Of a stretch of 64,000 nt of DNA, positions 34,627 to 43,131 are shown piece after piece. The DNA comes from Methanomethylovorans sp041447285 (GTDB lineage: Archaea > Halobacteriota > Methanosarcinia > Methanosarcinales > Methanosarcinaceae). The stretch is taken from assembly GCF_041447285.1 (NCBI RefSeq), contig NZ_JBGMEB010000006.1, positions 186,001 through 250,000 of the forward strand, written 5' to 3'. The stretch's first letter is position 1. The number at the start of each line of letters is the position of its first letter. A model generated the notes under the pieces. That model had not been told where the DNA came from. It was given only the letters and a program-made list of their open reading frames with translations, and did no database searches. Both the position numbers and the translations under genes were made by a program.

Positions 34627-35976
34627 TTAGTCTACTTCATCATGCATATGTGCTTTAATATCGCGCTGTTTTTTTCCCGCAGCATTATCCTGGCTTTCAT
34701 CGTCCTCTCTGCGATGTAGTTCCTGGTCCACTATAGGGTTGAACATGAAGTACTTCTTTACATATGCACGGATCTCTTCATCTGATATGCAGGAAACTCT
34801 TTTTTCATCGTTGAAGAGTCTTTGGATATCTGTCTGTATACTTCTGAGGCGTTTATCGTTCTTGTCCACCTCTATGTTTACATCCATCATTTCTTTAAGC
34901 GTTTCCTGTACCTTGAACTTCAATACTTCTATACCTGAAGAATCACCAATGAGGAAATTCCTCTGGCCTCCAACTATCTCGGGTGGATATGGCTCATATG
35001 TGAAGGGATTCTTGATAACACCTGCAGTATGGATGCCGGACTCATGGGCAAATACGTTTTGTCCTACCACGGATTTATTTCTGGGTATTCGTATGCCTAT
35101 TTCTTTTTCCATGAATTTGGCAAATTCTACCAGGCAGCTCAGATCATATTTTTCGAATCCCTTGATGCGCCTTTTCAGGAAGACCAGCAGCTTTTCCATC
35201 TCTGCATTGCCTGCTCTCTCGCCAATACCCAGATAGGTTACATTGGACCAATTTGCACCATGCCAGTAGCCTGCCAGGGAATTTGCAACTGCAAGTCCGA
35301 AATCATCATGGCAATGTGTTTCGATGTTTTTTGTACCGAGTTCATTTTTTAGGTATTTGACAATGGTAGGGATCCCATAAGGTTCGTCCACGTTCATGAA
35401 TGGAATTCCATATCCAATGGTATCACAGATACGGATAGTACAGTCCGGATCGATCTCAAGGATATTTTCTACCAAGGGGAACACGAAATCATAGTTATCT
35501 GCACGTGTCATATCTTCTATGTGAGCACGTGTTCTGAGTCCGTGATCAACTGCATATTGCAAAGCATTGAGATATTTCTCCTGAGCTGCTTCACGGGATG
35601 GAAGTTTCATTTTGTCATAGATATGCGGATCAGATACAGACATGAGGATTCCTGTTTCCTCTATACCATCAACTTTGAGAACCATGTCGATATCTGCAGG
35701 GTTTGCACGGGCCCATCCAGTAATTTCCGGGAATTCATATCCTCTGTCCTGCATGAGTTTGATAGCTTTTCTGTCCCTTTCGTTATAGACAAAAGTCTCC
35801 AGCTTTTCAATACCTATCTGATGCAGGTACTCATATATCTGTACCTTATGCTGGCTTTTCATCACAATGCCCGGCATCTGGGCACCATCCCTTATGGTAC
35901 TGTCACTGATCGACACCTCCTGTCCATGGGGAAGCTCTATCTTGGGCAGATCATCATAGTCCCGGTATGTTTTCAT
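34627..35976 (-). CDS. Homocitrate/isopropylmalate-synthase family enzyme, candidate Re-citrate synthase
   Basis: A 449-aa HMGL-like (DRE-TIM) condensing enzyme. The catalytic start SDSTIRDGAQMPG replaces the common DTTLRDG form. GIGERAGNAEMEKLL and the HCHDDFGLAVANSLAG metal motif are present, as is the C-terminal ESGIHTAGV segment. It lacks the ~130-residue LeuA regulatory domain of true isopropylmalate synthases. That architecture, together with the neighbouring isocitrate-type dehydrogenase, fits Re-citrate synthase (acetyl-CoA + oxaloacetate to citrate). Homocitrate or citramalate synthase remain possible. The last 25 residues are very polar and charged (RREDDESQDNAAGKKQRD). A hairpin-prone 125-bp gap separates it from the convergent dehydrogenase gene. 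Confidence 0.82.
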   Translation of the reverse strand: MKTYRDYDDLPKIELPHGQEVSISDSTIRDGAQMPGIVMKSQHKVQIYEYLHQIGIEKLETFVYNERDRKAIKLMQDRGYEFPEITGWARANPADIDMVLKVDGIEETGILMSVSDPHIYDKMKLPSREAAQEKYLNALQYAVDHGLRTRAHIEDMTRADNYDFVFPLVENILEIDPDCTIRICDTIGYGIPFMNVDEPYGIPTIVKYLKNELGTKNIETHCHDDFGLAVANSLAGYWHGANWSNVTYLGIGERAGNAEMEKLLVFLKRRIKGFEKYDLSCLVEFAKFMEKEIGIRIPRNKSVVGQNVFAHESGIHTAGVIKNPFTYEPYPPEIVGGQRNFLIGDSSGIEVLKFKVQETLKEMMDVNIEVDKNDKRLRSIQTDIQRLFNDEKRVSCISDEEIRAYVKKYFMFNPIVDQELHRREDDESQDNAAGKKQRDIKAHMHDEVD

Positions 35977-36153
35977 ATATTTCCTCCAAATGTGCCAAAC
36001 TCACATCATCATGCACTAATATGTTTTTAATCTTGCCTTTAAGTGCAACAGCTCACCATTTTTATGGTAGTTGCTGGGCCATCTGGCAAATGTGCATGAA
36101 ATGGTATTCTACATGTGTGTTCAGATTAAAAGGTTTTCTTCCTTAATTTGCCT

Positions 36154-36178
36154 TAAAGATTGGCTCTGTAGAAATGCT
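36154..36178. repeat. Left target duplication plus left terminal inverted repeat
   Basis: Target copy TAAAGATT (36154-36161) followed by the 17-bp inverted repeat (36162-36178), matching exactly the right-hand pair at 36954-36978. Confidence 0.93.
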
Positions 36179-36970
36179 ACTTTTGCTTTTATTTTGACCT
36201 ATTAATTTAAAAAGGATAAATCCCATGAGTATTACTTTCCACTGAAACACAAAGGGTATGACTATGTTTTGTCTAATAAGTACTTAAAGTTTGTTGATAC
36301 AGCTTTAGCTGTATCAGGAAAATCTCACCTTTCGATTTATAGTTGCAAATATTCTAAAAGGAAATATACACAACACCAGCTATTGACCTTGATTTTGCTA
36401 AAAGAATATCTTAATGTCGATTACAGAAGTATTGTTGAACTTGTAGAATTGATGGATAAATTAAAGTTGAGAATTGGACTAAAACAAGTTCCACATTTTA
36501 CAACACTTCATAAGTTCATAACTAGACTTAAGTCAGTTATTTTTAGATCGCTATTACAACAAACACTGAAACTCTTTTACTCATATAGTGAGAAAATAGA
36601 TATTAATGCTATTGATTCAAGCGGGTTTACAAGTGGTCATTGTAGTTACTATTATTCATTTAGAACAGGGAAGAAACGACGATCATTCCTAAAAGTAAGT
36701 ATTTCTGTAGATACTGATAAATTCATTATCACTGGTTTTACAATATCAGGCAAACCTGTACATGATACAAGATTTTGACAGGGTATTGTATCATGTTAGG
36801 AACCTGGCAGAAACGATGTTCTCTGTCATTAAAAGAAAATACGGCGAAGAAATCAAGGCCAGAAAATACTGGAATCAATTAAAAGAGGTTAAAGCCAAGT
36901 TATTAATACATAACCTTGACAGATATGTCAAGGTCAGATATATTGTTCAAATGAGCATTTCTACAGAGCC
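36162..36970 (+). mobile_element. Defective IS5-type insertion sequence, 809 bp, with TIRs and 8-bp target duplication
   Basis: The ends are perfect 17-bp inverted repeats: GGCTCTGTAGAAATGCT at 36162-36178 and AGCATTTCTACAGAGCC at 36954-36970. They are flanked by identical 8-bp direct repeats TAAAGATT (36154-36161 and 36971-36978), the target-site duplication. An 8-bp duplication fits the ISH1-like part of the IS5 family. The transposase inside resembles Methanosarcina IS5-type enzymes but has lost a central block and its start codon. The ends are intact, so it might still be moved by a transposase acting in trans. Confidence 0.93.
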
Positions 36971-36983
36971 TAAAGATTTATAA
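36206..36983 (+). pseudogene. IS5-type transposase, internal deletion and frameshift
   Basis: The frame is open from 36206 (FKKDKSHEYYFPLKHKGYDYV...) but has no ATG before the long conserved stretch. A TTG at 36269 (MSNKYLKFVDTALAVSGK) would give a shortened start. The N-terminal half is well kept, including the first catalytic Asp in INAIDSSGFTSG. After GKPVHDTRF there is a stop; the second frame from 36762 continues with VRNLAETMFSVIKRKYGEE and ARKYWNQLKEVKAKLLIHN, the C-terminal Glu region. The missing middle, roughly 70-80 residues, carries the second catalytic Asp. The enzyme is therefore inactive. Its final codons read through the terminal repeat and stop in flanking DNA at 36981-36983. 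Confidence 0.9.
36954..36978. repeat. Right terminal inverted repeat plus right target duplication
   Basis: The reverse complement of the left repeat (36954-36970) followed by the second copy of TAAAGATT (36971-36978). Directly after comes TATAATTTAAAA, part of a likely promoter for the ACT-domain gene. Confidence 0.93.
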
Positions 36984-37005
36984 TTTAAAAACTAATCTAT
37001 AACCC

Positions 37006-37509
37006 ATGTGGAGCACGATAATGCAAAAATTCGAAAAACACCCTGCTCAGCAGAAAGTTATCAGATTGCTTTTTGAGCGAGGTTTTCAGGTCAATGAAGA
37101 GGGAAAAGTTACATCCGGTAAGATCGAGATCCCTCATACCCAGCTTGCGCGGGAAGTGGGAGTTGATAGGCGTGTGGTTGACTCCACCACGGAAGCCATC
37201 CTTGAAGATCCTCTTCTTAAAAGCATATTCCAGAAAGTTCAGTCTATACCTTTTCTGAGAGATGTTGCTCCTTCCCTCGGTCTTGGAGTAATCATCATAA
37301 TTCCCGATGATGCCGCTCATGCAGGGATAATCGCTGATGTTACAGGCGTGATTTCAAATCATGGTGTAAGCATCAGACAAGCGGTTTCAGATGACCCATA
37401 TTTTACTAATGAGCCACGCCTTACAATTGTCACAGATAGTAAAGTTTCAGGTGAGGTTGTAGAAGAGCTGCTGAAATTAAAAAGCGTAAAAGGGGTAAGT
37501 GTTTCATGA
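37006..37509 (+). CDS. ACT-domain putative amino-acid metabolism regulator
   Basis: A 167-aa protein (162 aa if ATG 37021 is used, which gives the more usual MQKFEKHPAQQKV start). Residues ~15-80 form a helix-turn-helix-like part with IPHTQLAREVGVDRRVVDST; residues ~90-167 are an ACT domain (LGVIIIIPDDAAHAGIIADV, VSIRQAVSDDPYF, LTIVTDSKVSGEVVEELLKL). The combination matches archaeal COG1707-type proteins thought to sense amino acids. The IS element ends 35 bp upstream; the TATA-like TTTATAATT (36976-36984) next to it still has workable spacing to the start. The convergent neighbour is geranylgeranyl reductase. Confidence 0.88.
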   Translation: MWSTIMQKFEKHPAQQKVIRLLFERGFQVNEEGKVTSGKIEIPHTQLAREVGVDRRVVDSTTEAILEDPLLKSIFQKVQSIPFLRDVAPSLGLGVIIIIPDDAAHAGIIADVTGVISNHGVSIRQAVSDDPYFTNEPRLTIVTDSKVSGEVVEELLKLKSVKGVSVS

Positions 37510-37537
37510 TCTTTATGTTTGATCATGGAAATTAAAT

Positions 37538-38737
37538 TTAAAGGACAGCCTTTGCAAAGGCTGAAAATACCTTCAGCATATGCTTTGATTTCCTTGGGTC
37601 AAGCAGTTTCCTGATGAGTACTGAAGGATGATCCATATCTCCATATTCTGTTATCATGTCCAGGATGTGAGGCGTGTTCATCGCGCCTAACATCTCATCC
37701 AGTTCACTGTCACTGAGACCTTTTATGAAATCATGGATCCTCATACCTATGCTAAGTTCTTTCCCAATGGCAGCTTTCCATTGTTTCTCATATTGTTGTA
37801 AACTGGCCTCAGATGCATCATCATCTAGGGAAACTGCTATCTTTGCGGCAATTTTTGCACACACTGCACCCGTGTAAATGCCGCCTCCTGAGGTAGGTTT
37901 TGTCTGGCCGGCAGCATCGCCTACTATCATTATTCCATCTGCATAGGTCTTGCGCAGCGGTCCAATGGGTATGCCTCCAAAAGTCATATCCGCTTGTCCA
38001 CCTGCGTACCTGGAGTTAATATGGGGGTGGTGTTGAAGTAACCATTGGAGACATTCATGGGGTTTAGGGCCATTGATATTATCTGTAGCAAGTCCTATCC
38101 TGGAAATATGTTCATTCACTGGTACTGTCCAGGCAAAGAATCCGGGTACTCTGGAACCAACGAATAGTTCGACAAAATCCGGGTCTTCACAGTGGTATGG
38201 GGCTTCTATCTGGATGCCCGGCAATATCCTCTTTACTCTGCCAAGACCTGCTATCTTTGCCATATTACTGCGCACTCCGTCTGCAGCTATGATCACTTTA
38301 GACTGGATATTCCTCAAGTTTCCGTTTTCAAGCACTGTAAGGGTTTGTAATTTATTACTGCGTTCGATTCCAATAGCACGTGTTCTGAGCATAACATCAA
38401 CTCCTGTGTCCGTTGCCATGCTCAAAAGAGTCCTGTCGAACATCTTCCTTGAAACTACGTAGGCCTTAGTTTTGCCGCCATCTATGGGTAATGGTAGTTT
38501 AGAAGGCGAATGTACAAAAGCTCCTCTTACGGAGTTGAGGACAAAGTCTTCAGAAGGCTCAAGGTCACATTCTTTTACTGCACGTGTGCTAAGCAGGCCG
38601 GTGCATCCTACTGGTGAACCTATAAAAGCGTGTTCTTCAACAAGTAATACCTTTGCCCCTTCCTGAGCTGCATAGCGTGCTGCTGTGGAGCCAACAGGTC
38701 CTCCTCCTACCACGATAACATCGTACTGCATAGTCAT
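37538..38737 (-). CDS. Geranylgeranyl reductase family FAD enzyme
   Basis: A 399-aa flavoprotein of the GGR family, which saturates the isoprenoid chains of archaeal lipids or related prenyl compounds. The N-terminal FAD motif is DVIVVGGGPVGSTAARYAAQ, followed by GSPVGCTGLLS (the conserved Cys near the flavin). A second FAD segment is GIMIVGDAAGQTKPTSGGGIYTG. Length is as expected. The start MTMQYDVIVVGG overlaps the last 4 bp of the HAD gene, so the two are co-translated. Several paralogs usually exist in Methanosarcinales, and which prenyl substrate this one uses cannot be told from sequence. Confidence 0.92.
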   Translation of the reverse strand: MTMQYDVIVVGGGPVGSTAARYAAQEGAKVLLVEEHAFIGSPVGCTGLLSTRAVKECDLEPSEDFVLNSVRGAFVHSPSKLPLPIDGGKTKAYVVSRKMFDRTLLSMATDTGVDVMLRTRAIGIERSNKLQTLTVLENGNLRNIQSKVIIAADGVRSNMAKIAGLGRVKRILPGIQIEAPYHCEDPDFVELFVGSRVPGFFAWTVPVNEHISRIGLATDNINGPKPHECLQWLLQHHPHINSRYAGGQADMTFGGIPIGPLRKTYADGIMIVGDAAGQTKPTSGGGIYTGAVCAKIAAKIAVSLDDDASEASLQQYEKQWKAAIGKELSIGMRIHDFIKGLSDSELDEMLGAMNTPHILDMITEYGDMDHPSVLIRKLLDPRKSKHMLKVFSAFAKAVL

Positions 38738-39447
38738 TCTCTTTTCCCGGATTCTATAATGGCCAGTACTTCGCTTATGTCATTCAATATAAAATCAGGA
38801 GACACTGTTTCGTGTTGTTTGTGTGCATCGTTATTCCTGTCTCCATAAGCTGCATAGGCTGTGAGCATCCCCAATGTCTTTGAAGGTGCAATGTCCCTGC
38901 GTAGGCTATCACCAACGAAAAGAGTCTCGTATGGCTTCAGTCCAAGCGACTCAAGAGCAAAAAGGAATGTTTGGTGTGATGGTTTGCTTGAACCCGTAAT
39001 GTCCGCAGAGAAAAGAGCATCCAGCCATTGGTTCAGGCCCGTCTTTTCAAGTCTCTTTTTTGCATTGGTACTGTGCGCATCAGTAAGTATTGCAATTTTC
39101 AGGCCCATTTCCCTTAGCTCCCTTATAGTAGAGATCGTATTTGGATACGGGTCTACTGCTTTTAATTTCTCGGTTTCATATATCAGACAGCACTCATCAT
39201 ATATGGGCTGTGAGAATACTCCAATGTCTAAAATATAATCCTGGATATTGCTCCAGTCCTCAAATCCACAGCCTGGTCTTCTGAAGTATTGGAACAGATC
39301 AAGAGCTTCTCCGCATCCGATATAGTTTACAATTTCCCGGCAAGCTCTTATCTTAGCTTCCACAAAATCAAAAAGTGTATTGTCCATATCAAACATGACA
39401 CAGGTAAGGTCTTCAGTGTTGATTGCAGCCCGTGTTTCAAACTTCAT
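38734..39447 (-). CDS. HAD family hydrolase
   Basis: A 237-aa haloacid-dehalogenase-type phosphatase. Motif I is VMFDMDNTLFDF (nucleophile Asp), motif II ILTDAHST, motif III lysine in GSSKPSHQTF, and motif IV LFVGDSLRRDIAPSKTLGM. The cap between motifs I and II is helical (subclass I), as in phosphoglycolate phosphatase-like or YjjG-like enzymes. The substrate is unknown. It is upstream of, and overlaps by 4 bp, the geranylgeranyl reductase gene, suggesting co-expression and perhaps a role with a prenyl or sugar phosphate. Confidence 0.93.
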   Translation of the reverse strand: MKFETRAAINTEDLTCVMFDMDNTLFDFVEAKIRACREIVNYIGCGEALDLFQYFRRPGCGFEDWSNIQDYILDIGVFSQPIYDECCLIYETEKLKAVDPYPNTISTIRELREMGLKIAILTDAHSTNAKKRLEKTGLNQWLDALFSADITGSSKPSHQTFLFALESLGLKPYETLFVGDSLRRDIAPSKTLGMLTAYAAYGDRNNDAHKQHETVSPDFILNDISEVLAIIESGKRE

Positions 39448-39551
39448 GAATTTCCCCTTTACATTAGGCTATGTCTAATACTTAATCTCTATTATAAATA
39501 TGTATAATAAGCAAGGAGCGAGTTTTATATAGTTCGAGTATATATTTAGTA

Positions 39552-39570
39552 GATCGTTATATATTCGATC
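39552..39570. promoter_or_regulatory. Palindrome around a TATA-like sequence before a 46-aa ORF
   Basis: GATCG (39552-39556) and CGATC (39566-39570) flank TTATATATT. Two further TATA-like stretches, TTTTATATAG and GTATATATTTAG, lie at 39523-39548. It could be a promoter with an operator for the small ORF or for the divergent HAD gene. Confidence 0.4.
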
Positions 39571-39582
39571 GGTGATCCTTAA

Positions 39583-39723
39583 ATGTCTTCCAAGACTATT
39601 GAACTTAATAGACTAAGTAACGCTGGAAAAATTAACGAGCTACAATTTTCTGACTCATGTGAAAGAAAAGATGGGTTTTATACCTCATGCGGGCAAGCTT
39701 TTATCCGTGTACCCATCAAGTAA
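39583..39723 (+). CDS. Small hypothetical protein, 46 aa
   Basis: ATG at 39583 follows GGTGAT (39571-39576), an exact ribosome-site match used by other genes in this window, with 6-base spacing. The 46-residue product, MSSKTIELNRLSNAGKIN onward, is polar and contains two cysteines (SDSCERKDG and TSCGQAF); it ends FIRVPIK. There is no signal or membrane helix. I do not recognise a family. The good ribosome site and upstream TATA elements support it. It occupies a 315-bp gap that otherwise holds nothing. Confidence 0.45.
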   Translation: MSSKTIELNRLSNAGKINELQFSDSCERKDGFYTSCGQAFIRVPIK

Positions 39724-39762
39724 ATTTCATTATACTATAATTATGGGCTCTCATCTCGGTTA

Positions 39763-40707
39763 TTATCTGAAGATGAGTGCCAGTTCTTTTTCTAATTCTT
39801 CTTTTGTAGATGAACTGTAGCCGTGGGTTGTTCCATTTACGGTGTACATTGCTTTTGGTTCACTGGCCAGCTCAAATGTTTCTTCGACCAGATCATAAGG
39901 AATTATACTGTCGTTAGTAGCATGGAACATGATCACTTTGCGGGGTGATATTGATGCTATATAAGTTTCCGGATCAATAGATCTGTAGAACCTGTATGCC
40001 TTTTCATCCACCATGTTCTTGTCAATAGAAGATGTCTGGTATCCTGATGTGCTTATGCCAATAACTCCTTTTATTTCAGGGTCAAGGGCTGCTGCAATTA
40101 TGGCAAATCTGCCTCCGTTGCTAATCCCAAGCATGGCTATTCTTTCAGAGTCCACTTCTTTTTGATCTCTTAACACTTCAGCAGCCATAAGTGCATCATA
40201 TACCATATTGTGTTCCACGGGTTCTTTTCCCTGTTCAAATAGTTCCAGGTCAGCCTCCGGGTTTATACCTCCAAGATTCCTCTGATCAACAGTAATAGTG
40301 GCATATCCCATATCTGCCAGATCGGCTGCAAGTCCTTGTTGGTCTTCTTTGGTGACTCCGGCGCCGGGAAGCACTACAATTCCTGGAACTTTTTCAGTGG
40401 ATGAAGGAAGCCTTATGAGTCCTTGTATGGAAGTGTCTTTACTTTTGAACGTGATAGACCTGAGTGTATTGTTATTCTGTATGGTGTTTGTATTGGTTAT
40501 GGAATAATCTGCCTTCTCTGGCAGCTCATAGGATAGTTTTCCTTCATTAGAAACAGACCAGTCTTCAGAGCTACGCATGTTATGTAATATTCCTATAATT
40601 CCTGTAATTATGAGAACAACGCCAATCCCAATTGCAATGCTGCGCAATTGTGTTTCTTTTTTAGCAGTTTGCACCGTACTGCCTTTCATTTTTTTGTTCT
40701 TTTTCAT
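39763..40707 (-). CDS. Membrane-anchored alpha/beta hydrolase (dienelactone hydrolase-like)
   Basis: The ATG at 40707 (MKKNKKMKGSTVQTAKK) is chosen because GGAGG ends 5 bases upstream; the longer frame to 40737 contains that site. The 314-aa protein has a basic N-terminus, one membrane helix (RSIAIGIGVVLIITGIIGIL) and an external catalytic domain. The nucleophile elbow is MLGISNGGRFAI (Ser), an Asp follows in FHATNDSIIPYDL, and the final His is in NGTTHGYSS: a complete triad. VVLPGAGVTKEDQQGL is the oxyanion-hole strand. It likely hydrolyses an ester or peptide-like substrate on the cell surface. Single gene. Confidence 0.9.
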   Translation of the reverse strand: MKKNKKMKGSTVQTAKKETQLRSIAIGIGVVLIITGIIGILHNMRSSEDWSVSNEGKLSYELPEKADYSITNTNTIQNNNTLRSITFKSKDTSIQGLIRLPSSTEKVPGIVVLPGAGVTKEDQQGLAADLADMGYATITVDQRNLGGINPEADLELFEQGKEPVEHNMVYDALMAAEVLRDQKEVDSERIAMLGISNGGRFAIIAAALDPEIKGVIGISTSGYQTSSIDKNMVDEKAYRFYRSIDPETYIASISPRKVIMFHATNDSIIPYDLVEETFELASEPKAMYTVNGTTHGYSSSTKEELEKELALIFR

Positions 40708-40896
40708 GTCATCCTCCAACCGGTTTTCATAGTCCACTATTCTAAATACTTATATTGTTTCCTGCTGAAGATGTAGGGAAATAATAAAATTAGAATCCAG
40801 GCATTTTTAATTTGTTATCTATTTACATGATTTGGTGTCAAATACAAAACTTTATACATTGAATATTATATATGTGGTTAGAGGCTATTTTGATAC

Positions 40897-42780
40897 ATGA
40901 CAGTCGATCAAAAGCACAAAAATGAGTCTCTTCTGTCTGGAAGATACGTTTCAGATGTTTTGCCTGAAGGCATTTTCTTTTTTCTTACAAATGGTACTTT
41001 TCTTCCAATAGAGTCCCTGAATCTGGATCATTTTTGTGCATTGAATGAAAACTGTACCATAAGATCTGATGTATTGCCAGACTTAGTTAATGATATCACC
41101 TGGCCTTTTGATACAACGATACCTGTAGCAGTGAAATGTATAAAGAATGTAATGTCCGGGATTGAAGCTTATTCTGAATTAGAATACTCATCTGAGGGAC
41201 AAGAAGGTGTTCGTTGGTTCTTTATGAAAGTTTTGCCGATATCTGATAACTGTCCACGCTCTGTATTTGTTTGCAATATAGATATCACAGAGCGTAAGTC
41301 TGCAGAAACGGAACTGAGCATACTCAAGAACATGGCTAAGCAATCTATGAACAGTATGATCTACCTCGACAGGGAATTTAAAGTACTCTATTTAAATAAA
41401 GCTGCAGAAGATCTTTTTGGTTGGAAGTTAGAGGAGTTGAAAGGAAAATCCCTTGATATTATAGAAGTAGATTGCCTTGGTGAAGAAGTAAAGTGTAAAT
41501 TAACAGAAATCTTATTTGAAGCTGGAAGGCATTCCATCGAATCTTTGTCAAGAAAAAAAGACGGTACTACCTTTTTTTGTGAACTGGAATTTTCTCCTTT
41601 TTATGACGACAATGGAAATATATGCGGTTTTCTGACTTCGCAAAGAGATCTGACTCAAAGAAAACTTGTAGAGGTAACCTTAAGGGAAAGCGAAGAAAAG
41701 TTCCAGGCTCTATACGAGAACATTCCCAGCGGAACGCTGATCATTGGACAAGACTATGTTATTGAGGATGTAAATCACAAAACCTGCGAGATAACCGGCT
41801 ATTCAAGAGAAGAACTTGTAGGGCAATTATGCGATATACTGTGTCCGAAAGGATCTATCTCAAAAAAGTGTCCAATATGGGTTGAGGGACTTAATGGTTT
41901 TCAGGGAATGGATACCACTATCAAATGCAAGGATGGCAGAAAGAATCCGATTCTCAAGAATACGAAAAGGATCAACATTCACGGTAAACAGTATATCCTT
42001 GAGAGCTTTCAGGATATCAATGAACGTAAACAGGCAGAAGAGGCAATGTTACGTGCAAAGCTGGTAGCTGAGGAGGCCAGCAGGACAAAGTCCGAGTTCC
42101 TGGCGAATATGAGCCATGAACTTAGAACCCCTCTTAATTCCATAATTGGTTTTTCACAGATGTTGCATGAAGGTACATTTGGTGATCTGAGTGAAAAACA
42201 AGAAAAATATGTTCTTAACGTTTTAAACAGTGGGAAACATCTGCTGCATCTGATTAATACAATTCTGGATCTTTCGAAGGTAGAAGCAGGAAAAATGGAA
42301 ATGTACTGTGAACTTTTTTACATCCAAGAGGTATTGCAAGATTTAAGGATGGTCATACATCCTATGGCAATTAGAAAAAACATCCGATTTGAGATCAATG
42401 AACTTACTAATAATGCACAGATATGTCTGGATAAAACCAAGTTCAAACAGATAATGTACAACTTACTCGACAATGCAGTAAAATTCACTCCTTCCGGGGG
42501 ATTAGTGACACTTACTGTGGAACTTGAGGATAATGAATTAAGAGCTTCTGTCTCAGATACGGGTATCGGGATTCCCCAGTATGCTATAGATACTATATTC
42601 AAACCTTTCAAGCAGGTTGATTCTTCAACATCAAGGCTTTACGGTGGTACAGGACTGGGACTCGCTCTTGTTAAGGAATTTGTTGGAATGCATAAAGGAA
42701 ATGTGTGGGTGGAAAGCGAGGAAGGTAAAGGATCTACTTTCAGACTTATTCTTCCGCAGCAAGAACCAGACAAAAAATAG
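40897..42780 (+). CDS. PAS-domain sensor histidine kinase, soluble
   Basis: A 627-aa kinase without membrane helices. An N-terminal ~125-residue part (a divergent PAS-like unit ending FVCNIDITERKSAE) is followed by two clear PAS domains: LDREFKVLYLNKAAEDLFGW to LTSQRDLTQRK (~145-265) and IGQDYVIEDVNHKTCEITGY to LESFQDINERK (~275-385). HisKA follows at ~395 (NMSHELRTPLNSIIGFSQML, His407), and HATPase boxes are NLLDNAVKFTPSGG, DTGIGIP and GGTGLGLALVKEF. Cysteines in the third PAS unit (LCDILCPKGSISKKCP) may sense redox or bind a cofactor. There is no receiver domain or adjacent regulator. A cytoplasmic ligand or redox signal is likely. Confidence 0.94.
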   Translation: MTVDQKHKNESLLSGRYVSDVLPEGIFFFLTNGTFLPIESLNLDHFCALNENCTIRSDVLPDLVNDITWPFDTTIPVAVKCIKNVMSGIEAYSELEYSSEGQEGVRWFFMKVLPISDNCPRSVFVCNIDITERKSAETELSILKNMAKQSMNSMIYLDREFKVLYLNKAAEDLFGWKLEELKGKSLDIIEVDCLGEEVKCKLTEILFEAGRHSIESLSRKKDGTTFFCELEFSPFYDDNGNICGFLTSQRDLTQRKLVEVTLRESEEKFQALYENIPSGTLIIGQDYVIEDVNHKTCEITGYSREELVGQLCDILCPKGSISKKCPIWVEGLNGFQGMDTTIKCKDGRKNPILKNTKRINIHGKQYILESFQDINERKQAEEAMLRAKLVAEEASRTKSEFLANMSHELRTPLNSIIGFSQMLHEGTFGDLSEKQEKYVLNVLNSGKHLLHLINTILDLSKVEAGKMEMYCELFYIQEVLQDLRMVIHPMAIRKNIRFEINELTNNAQICLDKTKFKQIMYNLLDNAVKFTPSGGLVTLTVELEDNELRASVSDTGIGIPQYAIDTIFKPFKQVDSSTSRLYGGTGLGLALVKEFVGMHKGNVWVESEEGKGSTFRLILPQQEPDKK

Positions 42781-42963
42781 GCATAAAAATGTTAGCACTG
42801 TCAAAATGAATATAAAATATATTACTTTTTACATAATGCCTTGCTTGTAATGTTTTTGTGAATTCATGCTCGTAAAATAAATGATAATTATCAATAATTA
42901 TAATTGGTTGAAAAGATTATTAATTAAAATTTTATTTATATATGATTACATTGTCTTCTTTTT

Positions 42964-43131
42964 ATGCTTGAAAAATACTGGGCACTATTCCTTGTAGCAG
43001 CTATTGGATTGATAATTGTTGAATATTCTTATCTAGGAATTGGATTGTCCTTTGTGAGTTTCGCTTTAGCGAGACACAAAGAGGATTATGTGCATACGGA
43101 CACATTCCCTCTAGATTTACAAAAACACTAG
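42964..43131 (+). CDS. Small membrane protein, 55 aa (tentative)
   Basis: ATG at 42964 lies about 25 bp from the centre of TTTATATATG (42935-42944), exactly where a leaderless archaeal mRNA would start. The product begins MLEKYWALFLVAAIGLIIVE and continues YSYLGIGLSFVSFALARHK, one or two membrane helices with a polar 20-residue tail. I know no family. A strong hairpin inside it (CTTTGT/ACAAAG plus GTTTCGCT/AGCGAGAC, 43050-43081) leaves open that the locus makes a structured RNA instead. The remainder of 42781-43408 shows nothing else I can support. Confidence 0.45.
   Translation: MLEKYWALFLVAAIGLIIVEYSYLGIGLSFVSFALARHKEDYVHTDTFPLDLQKH

Noticed and set aside
36047..36077. Imperfect hairpin (ACCAT/ATGGT core) upstream of the Re-citrate-synthase-like gene
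   Set aside because: Only the five-base core pairs well; flanking arms do not match, so no regulatory call was made.
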